Assembly (NCBI RefSeq): GCF_021155765.1
Contig: NC_060108.1
Coordinates: forward strand, 13,603,025-13,667,024
Length of the DNA: 64,000 nucleotides
Direction: 5' to 3'
DNA from: Diprion similis
Lineage: Eukaryota; Arthropoda; Insecta; Hymenoptera; Diprionidae
A program made the translations under genes and the position numbers. Shown piece by piece: positions 1 through 13,640 of this stretch (position 1 is its first letter; every line of letters starts with the position of its first letter). The notes below the pieces were generated by a model. That model was given only the letters and a program-made list of their open reading frames with translations. It made no database searches and was not told where the DNA came from.

Positions 1-1833
1 GGACGGTATTTTTACAGGATGTATAATATTTATAGATAACACAAGGAGCGGCTCTTCCGGCAACATGCAGACAAGGCGACTTCAGCTGAGAATGGAATTA
101 TCGACTATGCATATACGTGTTATATATACATTATACGAACCCTTGGAAACTGCCTGGCATTGGAGGATGAAATATTATAAGTACAAGTTACGAGCCGGAT
201 GAAACTACACAAGAAACCGGAAAGGGAATTCGGCTTCCTACTGTCCGAATGGTAGGCAGAAATTCCTCCCTCGCGGCGTTCATTGTGCAAGGAAGAAAAA
301 AATTGGAAGAATACAGCGTAGGATAATCGGAGGGAGTTGACGAAATTTATTCAAAATTAATTGCTGAATATATTTTCAAGGCTGTCGTCTGGTGTAAAGG
401 CCGTGTTAATTTTTTTGAAAGTTTTTTTGGGTTATTTTTTAAGACAAAGCATCTAAATAAAATATCTCATAATTTTAAAATTACATTTATTGACCGTTGA
501 AAAAACATTGTAAATTTTTCGGTACTGACACTTATAATTTCCGACCATTCGGCATTTTCATACCCTGACTCAAATCTTGCTCCCAACCCTAGTCAAAAAA
601 GCACGAGTAACGTGCATGTATGAGAGTGAAATTGAAATTCCGTTAGATCATAGATAATTTTGAGAAGCTGCGGTACTTGCGCGCAGTCCAGCAATGCAAA
701 TGAAATTTCTATTACTCCACCTTGAGAAAAAATAAAATAAAATAAATAAAAAGAAAAAATGGAAAAATAGGGAATGAAGCGAGGATGCACGTATACCTAC
801 GTAGATACCACCAACGTACCCAGGTCTGCAGTCTCCTCTCCAATATCCCTGGGTCCTCTCGTTCTTCTTATATACCTTCATAATGGAGAATCGCTCTCTC
901 CTTATCCCGGGCAGCTCTATTTTCTACCCCTTCACCTACACCTTCCCTTATGCCATCCAGTACCGCGCATACCGCGCTTCCTTTCTCCCATCTATTCTAT
1001 AATCTATGCAGCATAGCGCCAAACCCCTTCTGCTGACTTTCCTCGTTCAGAATCCGGGATCTAGATCATCGGCATAATCCGTTTTGGGATCGAGCCGCGG
1101 ATACTTTTATACACTTGCATTTTACCCTCGCCCCGATGTTTAGGTGAGGCGTTCCAGCTCAGCACAAACGGATTTAATCCGAAAATTACTGGATCAAATA
1201 CCGCTGCGATTATCGAATATCTTGTTCAATCAAAGATCGTTGGGATTTACGAACTAAACAAGAAGCTTCGTCATTTCAGATTTTCATTGAAATTTGGCCA
1301 AAATTTTTTCGCTTCAAATCGGAGACTCACTCAAGCTCAGGCTTCCGAAAATTAATGGACGACCAAGTGATCGATTCATTCTGATCCCGGTGAAATTCAG
1401 AATTCAACACGTTTCAAACTGCAAATGTGTGCGTATAGGTGTCGCATCTAACGAAGTACGAATGAGCCAATTGTGAGAACCGTCTGTCGTAATCGACACG
1501 TCCCATTAATTATTATCCTTTGGGATGAACTAATTGTTCTGTATTCCTAATTATTCTCGATCCGCTCTCACCGAGCAGCGGATTTCGCTGCCTCGCTTCT
1601 TTTCCGGATCTGGATAATCGCGCTCTCACAATCAGTCCGCCTATCGCAAAACCCCGGAGTAATTATAATCCGTGTAGTTAATTCGAGCGAAATAATATCT
1701 AAGGAGGGGGATAAAAATGAGGTGCAGATGAATCCTGCAGACTGTTTTTTTCTTCGTTACTCATTTTTCCCTCTTCCTCGTGTCTTGCCTCCATCGAGCA
1801 GAGTAATTTGAAACTTTAATTCGTTTGTTTCAG
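1..1833. other. non-coding DNA upstream of the first dpr exon in the window
   Basis: No exon can be supported here. It probably belongs to the intron of the dpr gene that precedes the exon at 1834, because that exon opens in the middle of an Ig domain, so earlier exons must lie to the left. ORFs here are short (under 81 codons) and show no family signature. The last part (about 1740-1833) is pyrimidine-rich and ends in a good acceptor, TTTGTTTCAG. Confidence 0.6.
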
Positions 1834-1970
1834 TGTAAAAACTGACATGGGAGCGGAGGGCGCTGTCTCCAGACTCTACATTGCTAATGCAAATAAAAAG
1901 GACAGCGGTAATTATAGCTGCGCCCTCGCTGACGTGGCCGCCACAACAGTTTCCGTCCACGTGCTGAACG
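1834..1970 (+). CDS. dpr: dpr-family protein, penultimate coding exon (end of second Ig domain)
   Basis: The exon encodes the C-terminal half of an immunoglobulin domain of a Dpr (defective proboscis extension response) protein. These are insect neuronal surface proteins that bind DIP receptors during synaptic partner choice. Visible signatures are the F/G-strand motif DSGNYSCA, which holds the Ig cysteine and an N-Y-S glycosylation sequon, and the Dpr-typical junction VHVLNGE that runs into the next exon. It is bounded by acceptor TTTGTTTCAG and donor GTGAGT at 1971. It starts with the last base of a split codon and ends after the first base of a Gly codon (phase 1), which matches the exon at 11793. 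The in-frame ATG at 1847 is internal, not a start. Earlier exons with the signal peptide and first Ig domain are outside the window. Which Dpr paralogue this is cannot be settled here. Confidence 0.9.
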
Positions 1971-2471
1971 GTGAGTATTACGTGAGAAAGTCATCTTCAA
2001 AAATAGACAAGACGAAGCTTCGCCAATTTTATTAGTCCCTGCATAACCGGGAGAAGTGAATTCAAAATGTCAGATTGAAGGAGCTCGTAATTCCGAAGTT
2101 GGATATGGATAACCTGTGAAAATATCAATCGCATAGTTGCATGACGCCTCCGCCAGCTGACGCGTCAGTCGCGCTTCGCTATATAAGCCGTAATTGGTCT
2201 ACTTCGATTAGCTCTCGTTTGAAAAGGATAAAACGTCAAATTTTTTGCCGGCCAAAACACGAGCCGGCTTTTTACGACTAATGCAAGACTGCCCGATCGA
2301 TTTTTCTTTTCATTCTCATTTTTCTCTTCTTTCTTCACTTGTATGCCCAACGGCAAATAAACTGTAACCTTCCCTTTTTTTCCTTTCTTTTCATTTCGCC
2401 CAGTTAAAATAAAGTCTGACCTTTTACGCTGCGAATGCTACGTCAAGAACGAACGTCTTATCGATTACGGG

Positions 2472-2492
2472 TAGAGAGAGAGAGAGAGAGAG
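2472..2492. repeat. (GA)n microsatellite
   Basis: An uninterrupted GA dinucleotide run inside the dpr intron. Confidence 0.9.
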
Positions 2493-5400
2493 TAAAAGAA
2501 GGATGGGGAGAGTCCTAGGATAAGGTTCGTACGCGGGGATACGTACTACTTCGCAGTTAGGTACCAAACGCCCTATATTTACTTTGGCGGAGCTAACATG
2601 ACCTAACCAGACCCCGTCGGACCTGTTTAAACGTAATATGAAGCGAAGCCTCACGGGTAGACCGATTCCGGAACGAACTTGGAACCAATTTTGGGTGAGA
2701 TAAGGAAGGACCGCTCTCCGCGGTTACGAATATGATTGATGATGAATGAACCCTGGGTTTGATTTCCGAGGGAATTTCATGCAGGGCATGCTCGTCGACG
2801 ATGCGGTGAAATCGTTGAACCGTATATTGAAAGAGGGGAGGAAGAAAAACGTATTTTCAGGACCATTTCTACCGTGTCAATTTTGAACTCGAGTCCTGGA
2901 TGTGATCGTGAGAGTGAGCGAAAGGACTATGCCGAGAATAAATGTTGGCTCTTTAAAGCCCTGTCTCACGCAGATAAAACTGGTTATACACTGAAGAACT
3001 GGCTCGATAAATTTCCGATTTCCCCTTGTCAATGAAATTTTCCATTTTCCACCCTCTGCTTGCGGAGCCGTAATTGATTCGCGCGCCGCCTTTTAATTCA
3101 ACAGGCCAAAACGTTATGTTGTGTTTTGGACAGATAAAAGAAAGAGCGTATAATTATGAACCTCGGGAGGATAACGACTCATCCAAAGGAAGAGACTAAA
3201 AAAATTAACAACCGTTGTGGTAAAATACTAACTCGGCCTTGTTCGCATCGAGCACTTTCCTCTTTCGGACGCCGTTGGGCGAGGACGATAAAACTTCTTT
3301 CTGAAATCGCTGGTGTAAGTCCCTTTGCGCTGCATATACAGAGTCGCTAAACGCGGGCTTTGGAAAAAGGCTTTCGAACTTTCAGCAAGGAGCTCAACTA
3401 GTTTGACAGTGCAGCCATGAAAAGTAGCCGTTGTATAAAATCCCCTATGCGGAAACTGACTGTGAAATGAAGTGGACCGTGTAATGCATAAAAGATCCAA
3501 CCCCAGCAGGCGGGTTGGGTAAAGTTCTGGAAACCGAGTTAACGCTTTGGCAATGACTTCACGAGCCTTGTATCTTGTAACCCGGTTATCATTGCTTATT
3601 AAACTCCGGTACCAAGTGGAAAAGCGTCACGACCCGCGCAGCCCTTCGATAAGTACACCGTGGGGTGAAATTTTGCCAACCCGGTAAAACTCCGGCCGAT
3701 TCGTGTATAAGTATGCATAGAAAAACAGACCGGGTATGGCACAGCTTCTTCCTGTTTCTTCCGTGAAGCCACGTCAAGCTCAAGATACGTCAGGGATTTT
3801 CCAACTAATAAAGACCCGATTTAAGTAAAGATTAACCGCCAATAGACAGACGTTGTGTGAAAGTAAAATGAAGAGAAAAATTCAATGTCTATCCAGAGCC
3901 CGCAACAGGTTGAATAAACGGGAGTACTTGATACCATAACGAACGGATTTCCTATAACTTCACGCGCGCAATTTATACTTGAGCCAATTCTATGGGAGAG
4001 TAAAATGTAGCCGGAAGCTCTCGAACGAGACGAGCTTCATGCTCATCTCCACTTCGCGTTCCACTTGGATGCAAGGGACAATATCTGTCTAAATTAGTTT
4101 CCGCTTCTCATCTCTATATTTCACTCGGTGCGGGTACTCGAGCTGTTTGAAATGCAACGCTCATAATCTCGACTACTTGTCAAACGGAATTGTATTAGTT
4201 TCTCCGTCTTCCGTTGATCATTCGAAATCACGTTGATGTGGCATGTCAACACCTTCACGTTCAAAGCTCATCGTCGCATAAAGACAGACGGTGCAGCAGA
4301 TGAACCTAATTTACGGTCACATGGATGGTCAGCTGACGACCATCAGCTGATTGCCATGTTCAAATTTTTTGATGTTCAATTTTGGAAACAGATTCCTGTT
4401 ACCAACAGTAACCGACATTTTACTCGAGACTCAAACCCTTTTCCGTAATGACGTAAATACCTCTATCCTTACGACTGACCTTGTCGACCTTTATACCTTG
4501 TTGTACCTGCGTTTACGCTAGATGGACTTGTAACCTTCGGTTGGTACAACGTCGTTACAGCAGGATGAAAACGACGATAAGATCGTTTACGGCGACAGAG
4601 ATAGTAACGTCATCGCAGAAAAGGGTTTGACTCTCGGGTGAAATGTTGGTTACTGTCGGTAGTAGGAATCTGTCCCAAATCGGTCACCTTATATACTTGC
4701 TGCTACCGATTTCGATAGGCTTCTGTAATAAGACCTGTCAAAGATAAAAACTCGCCGTGACCTATTAAAAAATGCCCCTCCATCTCCATCTGAAAATAAA
4801 TTATAGTTTAAATCTGATAAATTTTTTTACTGAAATTTCTCTCTGGAGCTGTAATGAAAAAGCCATAAAACTATAGAAATTGAAAACTGCAGTTGGCTTG
4901 ATTAACGTTTCGAGACGGGATGGCGAACCGGTTAATTAGGCCAGATACGGAGATTGATTTTCGTCCTTAAATTACTCCCCACTCCGACCGCTTCTAGTTC
5001 GTGAATCTGGAGCATCGGGGCAGCTGCAGAGACGCCGGGGCGTTAATAAGGAAGATGATAAATGCCCGGTTTTAATTCAAGACGTAGCGAACTAGGAGTG
5101 TTCCGGTCTTACTTTTACCCCGCTTTATCATTGCCCTCTGTGCGCTCGGTAATTAATCTAACAAAAATTGCTGCCGCTGCAGTTACGATATTATCAATTA
5201 ATGTGCAGCATGAGCTGACAATGAACGGACTCCTCGAGCTGCTTCTGTATCACCTACAGAAAGCAAGAGAGCCGGGCTCGACTCGCAGCTTTATTTCACT
5301 GCGAACGTCAGCGTGAAGAATTACCCTTATCACCGAAAGGGTGCCCCACCCTTCTTTCCTGCTGGAACGGTCAGGCTAATGACGGTGTAGTCCAGTCTCC

Positions 5401-6315
5401 ACCTGCTCAGTCGAACCAGTTACGTTTGCGTTATCCACATAGTGCCAGTTTCGTTTTCTCTTCAACCATGGATATCACGTCCTCCGACGGTGCGTCTGCT
5501 TTTTGGAATTCACTTTAGGGTCTTGTCGAGATATTGAAACGAGCTCAAAGAGCTGTGACGAAAGTCTCGTCTTTATCGCCATCGAAATCGGTAAAGAAGT
5601 ATAAGAAAAAAACCCTAATTCACATCTCCGTCCCAGACAAAAGAATTTCTACAAGGAACCAACAAATGAGAGGAAATTCGTTTTAGAAGCCAACAAATCT
5701 GCGGCAAATGATATTTGAGCGAAAATTTTTGCGACACTGGTAGAAAAGCAGTCTAACATATTTTTTTTTTGTCTTTCTAATTTGTATGGCCCGCAATTTT
5801 TTTGTTCGAGCCTTGCAGCTACGTTCTCACCAACGAGAAACTTTGATCTCGAAATAATAGCTGTGCCTCTGTATAAAAGCAACGTTGTCAACCTTTCCCA
5901 CTCCAGTCTGCAACACCGTCAGGGATGACAAAGAGAAACAGATGCAAATTAGCATATTCTCGGATACCGTTCTCTCTGGGTGAGATGCAATTAGAGAAGG
6001 CGCCGCGTAGCGAATTGAGTTTTTCCCGACGTTCTTTGTGCGCGGAAAGATCGTTTTGCACCGAGCATTTATCCAACGTTCTAACGTAAACGAAGCTCCA
6101 GATATCGTCAACAATTTCCGGGACTCTCTGCACCTTCACATACAGAGGGAGTGGCATGGAACAAGTGGCAAATTATTTTATGTTTATTTATTTTTTTCCA
6201 CTTTCTTGGGCAGAAATTGCAAGGATCATCAGGTGTGAAACTGGATTCGTTGTAGGCTTTGTGGAAGTTCATTTACGCAGACAATTGCTTAGTTGCAAGT
6301 GACTCTCTGGGTTCT

Positions 6316-6353
6316 TTTTCTTCTTCTTCTTCTTCTTCTTCTTCTTCTTCTTC
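6316..6353. repeat. (TTC)n microsatellite
   Basis: About twelve TTC units in the dpr intron. The minus-strand reading gives a poly-Arg ORF that is an artefact of the repeat. Confidence 0.9.
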
Positions 6354-9300
6354 CTGAACGGGTATTCCTAGTTTGAAATGGCACACAGACCACACTAGAC
6401 CCGCCATCCACCCCGTACGTAGCTAGGCGAGATAGTGGATCTGGTATATCTAGGGCTGCTGCCGTGCGGCTGGTTATTTCGCGGGGTGTCACGCCCGACC
6501 CATTAATATCCCGACGACCGCAGCCCCTATCTTCCCCTCTTTGCAGTTCTCCCCCTTCCTCGCCCTCTCTCTATTTCTCTCCCTCTCTCTCTCTCATTGT
6601 CAGACGCGCCGGGCGTGAGGAGTTTGCAAAGCCTAGTCTCTCGACGAAAAGCGCTGCTAGTTAACAGGGCCATGCATACCTATGAGTGGGTAATGCACAG
6701 TAGACGCCTCGAGCTGGTTCATCTCGAAAAGTCCATCTTCTTTTCCTTTCGATTCTAGTTATCGCTGAATTTTCCTCCCACGAAGAACTTATCGTACAAA
6801 TCTAATCTATATCCTGAAATCCGTGATACGGTTCATCGATATTCGATAAAGTTTTGACGTCATCAAGTTCCCAGACACCACACAACTGACGCTCATTGAG
6901 AAGACGTTTCGAAAGTTGTTTTATCACACATTTTTTTACCACGAAAACATATCTTACGATGAGATGTCGTTTAGGCATCATTTCGTTCGCACAGTTGACA
7001 ACAGCGAGTTTCTACTCTGCTAGTCCTAAGTTAGCTATCATTTGTTGCTTGCCCAGCGGGGGTAAGAGCGCTGTTACTTATACGTATAGTATAACAGAGT
7101 TTCCTGGTGAGAAAGCAGCAATAAATAGCCGCGGGGAGACAAGTTTATTGGACGACGGCCAGCAGCCCCGTCTTCTTATCCGTAATCTTGTTACGATACC
7201 TGCCCGCCCAATCGATCGTCCCCTTGCGGCATTGGTTATAGGTCTCGGTTTAAAGAGCTGCACAAGTGCAGAGACTCAATGGTGTGAGATATAACGGTGT
7301 CGAAGAAAAAGGAGTGAAAGAACTTTCCCCGCACCCAACCGCACCTTATCGCTCGTTATTCTCTATTCTTTCCAAATTTTTCTATCTCTCGATGCAGAAC
7401 GTGGAATAGGCAGATGTAGAGGCGACGTGCGACACTTCGCGTGAATCTCGACTCTTAATTATGTGTATATTGTATGTTTGCATCGCGGCGGAATATACAC
7501 GGAATATTTTCGATAAAGTTCTTCGAGCGAAGAAAGTCGTCTCGGAACTGAAAGCAACGCCTTAGCACCGACTAATGGCGGCCTCGGGCATAACTCTGTG
7601 TATAACGAACGAACACAGATTGTTTATTTCCTTTGTAAAACAATATAACGAGGTCACCCAACGTCCTTCACTCCTCTCCATTCCCGTCTTGAAAAAACGC
7701 TAATAATCCAACCGACGAAGATCGTAGAGTCAATCTCTATGACAACGACTGTCGAGGACGAGTTGTATTCAGTAGTTATATTCTCAGGTTAAAGAAAACG
7801 TAATGGAACGATTACGGGCTGGGTATAAAAACATTTTAAACAGAAAATAGAAAATTTTTGTAAAACATCAATTTTATAAACAATTCGAAATGCTTTCTGT
7901 AATTTTTTATTTCAAATTGAGAGTGTGTTTTTGTGAAGATATAGAAATTCCAACATTACTCGTCCCAATTTCAGAGACTTGTTTTGAAATATGAGTCACG
8001 GATTTTTTAGAATAGTAGAAAATCTATTTAAACAAGAGGCATTTGGCAAATAGCGAAATTTAATACTTACTCCAACTGATTCGTTTTATTCAATCGTGAA
8101 ACTGTCGGCAGCTAACAGCGATACAATTGACCGTGCGTTCTGACTACTTTTGACTTAATGGTTGAGTGGACCCATAGATTGAGAGGAAAACGGTTTATTA
8201 AAGATCTCCTCAACTAAGTATATTCAGTTCTTTGTAATAATCATTGTTTTCACTAAAGAGAAATTGAAAAAATTAAAAAATTCCCTACATTCTTAGACAT
8301 CTATTCAGAATATTCCGATTTAAAAATTCATTAATTTTCGACGAGCACAAATTTGGGAAATTTCATGAGTCTGAAAATACGGAAACAGATATTTTCAATC
8401 AAACCACGCATAAAACAATTCTACAACATCTTACAATTGGTAAAACGTTATATCATGTTTCAGCTGCAAAGATTCTTCCCATGTGATACTTTTTTCGTTT
8501 CCCTTCATAAATTCAATCGGAATTTTTCCCGAACACGGTACCTAAATCATCCTACGATACGGGATCCGGTGCCGTCAGTAATAATTCAGAATCAGTTGAA
8601 CGAAAAAAAAACAAAGAAAAAAAAAATAACAAAGCTGATACGGTGTACAGAAGCTGCATATTATATATAAGTCGCGAGTGTATAAGATCACGAGTTTCCA
8701 CCCCCATAAAAATATTCAACGAACTGCTGGAAACAATTTAATCGGCACATTTTTCTTCAGTATAAACGCCGCCTTTCCACAAGGGGTGGTCATCGGAGCT
8801 CGAGGGGTAACAAGTAGACGTACATACATCGCGGGTGCAGAAGGGTTGAAGTACGGTATCTACCCCGCAGGGGAAAAAAAGAGAGAGAATGTTATCAGCG
8901 ATGGTGGCCGGATACGCGGTGAAACGCGAAGATTAAAGTCGCGCGCGTTCTCGGGCTTCCTTCTCTTTCCACCTCCAGCCAATCAGCAGCCCCGTTGAAT
9001 AACACCGGCGTAAACAAGGCTGTAAATTTGTCTCTTTCCCCCCCTCCTTTTTCTCATTCTATTATCTCGCTATCGGCTTTTAATTGAATCCCATGACAAC
9101 ACTGTATGGCCGAAAGTTTTTCCGCGCTCTCATCTCGGGGCGAATAAGATTAAGCATGGCCTCATTTTTGTCCCACATCAGCATCGCGAGTTCGTTTTTC
9201 TATGGGTTTTGGGAATTGTGACTGTATCCCTCGATCATTGGAATGGAGTTCGTTTTAATATCGCAATAAAGAAGTTTCTGGCAAGAACGTAAGTAAAAAA

Positions 9301-11792
9301 ATTCGAATACTCTTCTAAATGCAGTTTAGAGTTCGCCTTTCCGAAATCTATTTTCTTTATTTATTCTTCGGATTTCAAATAATTGGAAATGAGTCAGCAG
9401 TTCAATCAGGCTTTTTATGGTACAGACTTTCACTTGGTAAATTTAGACGGTGTTTATCAATCGCAGTTCAGGAAACAAATCATCAGAAACGACATTTATT
9501 CTACGAAGAAAAAGCACCGCGACGAAATTTGGAAGTGTCGAAAAAACATCCCCAAAAATAAGACAAGATAGCGAAGTCTGTGGTGTTGATCTGCAGAATG
9601 AGGGTGAATTAAGATTAATTCATGGAGGTTGTAGGATAATTTCACGATCCATTTGCTCCGTGCGAAGGAGGTGAAACTGCACCCCGTATGCCGCGTATAA
9701 CGCGGGGGTCGCGTTCCTGGCCGGGCGATGATGTATCGGCGCTGTTAAATTCATGAGCTTGCAAAGATTCATGCCCCTAGTGGCGAGGGGGTCCCAGGGT
9801 ATTTCATGTTCCCGTATCGCCTCCCCGCTTCTACCGAAGCGATAAGAATTCAGCGCCGCCGTCGCAGTTCGATTCGCTCGTCGTCAGCATGCAGGAACCG
9901 GTAGGCAGAAACGCGGAAACGCGGAAACGGTGCTAAGGGTGTCACATTCCTCCCCTTTACGCATGCATGGAGAAAGTGAGAGGAGAATAGAAGAGAGAAA
10001 GCTGGACCAGCTGGATGGGGAAAAAATATTATGGCCTGTTTGGCAACAGAGATAACCGCTTAATCGCACTCGTATATTATAGAACTGAACAGCTCAGCGT
10101 ATAGTTCGTTTAAAAGCTTTAGGGGTTGAACTTCTAAGGGTAGAGAATACCAGAGAAAATTTTGAAGCGATTTATACATTGAAAAATCTAGTAGAACGTC
10201 TTGGAACGAATTATATCTGAATAAGTAACGTAGACTTGTAATGAATTCAAAACGAACAGTCGAATGCCAAATTATAGACAAATTTGAAGAATTATAAATG
10301 TTTTTTAGATTTTGGCTGTCGCTATTTTGTAACCGGAAGTCGAGAAATATTTCACAAAATGGTATCATTCGTTCGTTGAATAGCGGATTTTTTCGGTTTA
10401 TTGTTCGGAATTCAATTTATACTTAAGCGGAAGTAGTAAAAATTTTAGAAGATTCATGACACGTCACTACCAAATACACAGAAAAATCTTTACAGCTATT
10501 CCTCTGTAATTTATAATACACGAGATGCGTTTTTCAGAGTGACAAACAAAATTATATAGACACTCAGCTTTACGCTAGCGCCTAAAAAAGACTTTTTTCC
10601 GCCTAGACCTATTTGGACGTAATTTCAATCTCGTGTGACCAGCGTGCTCCAATCATCGGTGGACTTCGAACGTATTAGGAGCACTCAAGCCTTAAGAAAT
10701 GTCTGATTGAGGCTTAGCGAGAATATCAGCAGCTGGACATAATCCTATTACAATCGAACGAATCCGACAACTCCGTAGACTGGTTCCTTTCTTTTTTCTT
10801 TCCCCGATTCGTCGTTCACCCTTCTCACTCTCCCTTTTTCTTCGTCTGCTTCACCTGACTCAGCTTCTTTTCTCCTCCGTTTTTCTATTCAAAGGCTGAA
10901 ATTAATTCGCCTAAGAATCGCGAAAAGTGTTCAAATTTCGTCGCAATTAGTAGGAATAAGATGACGAGAATTCTGTGATGATTTTTTTTTTTAATTCTCC
11001 TTTGCAGATGTACGTTTGAAATTTTATTCCCTGTTTCTGTAACGTACAATCAGTAATTCTGAGAAATTTTTCGCCCCTTTTATGAATCAAGGGATCCTGA
11101 GTAACGTTCCGCGGTGATTTATATAATTACTCGATAGATCAGTTAGACGATTGATCAACCGTACCCCCGTGGCGTTGGGGTGAAATACAAGTCGATTTCC
11201 ACTCAACTTGATCCCAACACAAGTTGTTGCTCCGATAAATAATGAGGGTTATATACCCGCGGCCGATACATAAGAAAGAAGAAGAAAGAAATAGAAACTC
11301 CAGGAAAAACACCGGCATTCGCAACTAAACTCGCGGACTTCGTGCAGCGAGAGAAATTGAGCGAAAAAACTATCCTCATTGACTGTTATTGAATGCCAAA
11401 CTTTCGCTTATCTCTGCGGCTCCTAAATCTAGCGCTAACCTTATTGATCCTCCCCAATTCTCTCTTCTCTTCTCTTCCTCAACTCGTCTTCCTTCTTTTT
11501 TTCCACGCTGCGGCATCGCCAATGCATCCCTATACAACGATGATAAAAAACTTTGCGACTACCGCAGGCGCGGCGGTGTCTTCAAAAGAAGTGAGGAAAA
11601 ATGACGATCTTCAGCAAAGTGATTAATTGCTCTACAGGAGCAGGAATTAGGATTCTAAATCGATGGTTAAGCGGATTTTAATTACACCCGTGTCTTCAAC
11701 CCTACGAAGATTAAAGCTTTCACCGTTATTTTGCTTTTAGACATTGAAATTCAACTTTGACTAATTCTTACCTCATCGATTTTTGATTCCAG

Positions 11793-11890
11793 GGGAAAAT
11801 CCGGCAGCAATGCAACACGGTGGGAGCGCCGGATTGCGGGCGGCATTTGCACTCACCTTCGCCCTCTCGATCAGTTCGCTTTTGAGGTGA
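11793..11890 (+). CDS. dpr: dpr-family protein, terminal coding exon with hydrophobic C-terminus
   Basis: The last coding exon completes the Gly codon split across the intron and adds 31 residues before TGA (11888-11890). Joined to the exon at 1834 it gives the Dpr hallmark NGENPAAMQHGG. It then gives a strongly hydrophobic tail (AAFALTFALSISSLL) followed by a single Arg. A short hydrophobic end with almost no cytoplasmic part is what a GPI-anchor signal looks like, and Dpr proteins are generally thought to be membrane-anchored this way. The acceptor is TTGATTCCAG. Family assignment rests on this motif and the phase match, so I am confident in the joining of the two exons despite the 9.8-kb gap. 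Confidence 0.9.
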
Positions 11891-13640
11891 CCACACAGTT
11901 TCATCTGCAACTGAAGAGATACTTGTTAAATTTACGAATAAATAATATATGTATGGTGCTAATCGTTAGCTTGCCGTCACGAGAATGAAAACGAGAAGAG
12001 ATCAAAAAAATCCGCGTCAAATGCGACGACGCATATTACATAACCCGATAAGACATAGATGATAACGTATAGATATAAAGTGATGCGTTTTACAGAGAAA
12101 CATATAACTATAATTGTGTCGGATAAGAAGGATAGAATTAACGAGAATAAATTTAAAAAAAAAAACAAACAAATTATGTGTCTATCTGTATAATTATTAT
12201 ATTAATAACTCACTTGATCGCAGGATCAAGTACGCGGTCCTCTCTACGTTATACATATACCTACCTGTCACGTGATTGGCGTTTGTATATTACACGGTGT
12301 AATATTGGAGAAGGAAAAGAAAATCTTTACCGCAACTTCCTGATCATCTTTGTTAAGTTATAGTCGGACGTAATTGAATTTTCACGAAGTAGAATCGGAG
12401 GATAGAAAAGGAAAATAACAGTAATAAATATTATAAATAGAACCGTGTTTATCACATGTTAACAATAAAAAGTATATTGATAATAGTGAATATATATATA
12501 GGAGTATACCTAACTACATGTATAATGTTTAAAGATTAAGCGCGAGTGTTCGTCTAATCATTTTTAAATCATCGTCGATTCGATAACATATTTGTATAGT
12601 ACAAATTATTTTATTTTTTAACGATTAATCGATCATAATTACGTACTTATAGCGATTGTACCATAATTTGAATAGAGCATATTAAGATGTGCCCTCAGAT
12701 TATTGTAAGTAAGGCAATTCATCGTGTGCGATGATTGTGCAAAAAGTCAAAAGTCTGTACAGGATCACTTTTGCAAAAAAGTATGCTGATCGATCACCCT
12801 GTATGATCCAGCCTAACCATCGCATCGTAAAGCGATATTCGTCATAAGTAATCTTTTTTTAAAAAAGCTATCCGCAAGAAGAGTACAGAGGAGAAAAAAC
12901 AACATACGAAGAAAAATTTAAGAACGAAACTTATATTACTCACAATAATCGAAGAATCACAATATTATACATACATACAACATATACCTACAATATATAC
13001 GACATATGCTATATCCCATAACCGTACTAAGAACGTCAGGCGATAATAAAAATGAAAAAAAAAATGAGAGCAACAATAATAAATAGTAATAATAGAAAAA
13101 AATTGATAATAAAATTAATCTTTACTATAATAATGTGTAATAAAGATCGTTTCTTTTTGGACACTCGATTGAATATAGTGAACACCTGTATTTAAATATA
13201 TAATAGTGAGTAATAACATATAAGTACATATAAAATATATCGATTATATTCCGGATATATTTCAATCAAAGTACCTACGTGAAAGAATAAAATTATCATC
13301 GATGAGTGGCTGCTGCAGTTTGGGCGATATAAATATATTGTATCAGTTATATATTATATATTATATGTATATGTACTTGCGTATAATTATAATGTATTTC
13401 TATCACTGACCCCCCTCATTAACCATTAACCACCGCCTCTCTAACCACTTTTTCACCACCTCGTGACAACCACCCTGCTGCTAAACGTCAGCGGGTGGTC
13501 GGCCATATTTCTAGTTCAACCTGAATGATAAAAAATAAGATAGAAAAATAAAAACCGTTAAATCGTGCAACCAATAAAACAAATAACATGATTATTATCT
13601 ATTTGGATTTTACCGATATCTGTATTTAAATAAAGCTCTT
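11891..13640 (+). other. presumed 3' UTR of the dpr gene
   Basis: This AT-rich, ORF-poor sequence follows the stop directly. Candidate poly(A) signals AATAAA occur at 11937-11942, 13139-13144, 13286-13291, 13573-13578 and 13629-13634. A long 3' UTR is plausible for a neuronal gene, with alternative ends at the early and late signals. The exact cleavage sites cannot be read from the sequence, so the right limit is an estimate. Confidence 0.5.

Larger units (their letters stand above)
1971..11792 (+). other. last intron of the dpr gene (about 9.8 kb)
   Basis: The GT-AG limits are GTGAGT at 1971 and TTGATTCCAG ending at 11792. The phase (1) agrees on both sides. Inside I see only scattered short ORFs without protein-like features, simple repeats (a GA run near 2472, a TTC run at 6316-6353, CT-rich sequence near 6560-6596) and AT-rich stretches. 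The longest internal ORF (6896-7294) has no recognisable domain and I treat it as chance. No nested gene is supported. Confidence 0.8.

Noticed and set aside
6896..7294. 132-codon plus-strand ORF in the dpr intron
   Set aside because: It has no domain, no splice context and no poly(A) signal; ORFs of this length are expected by chance in about 64 kb.
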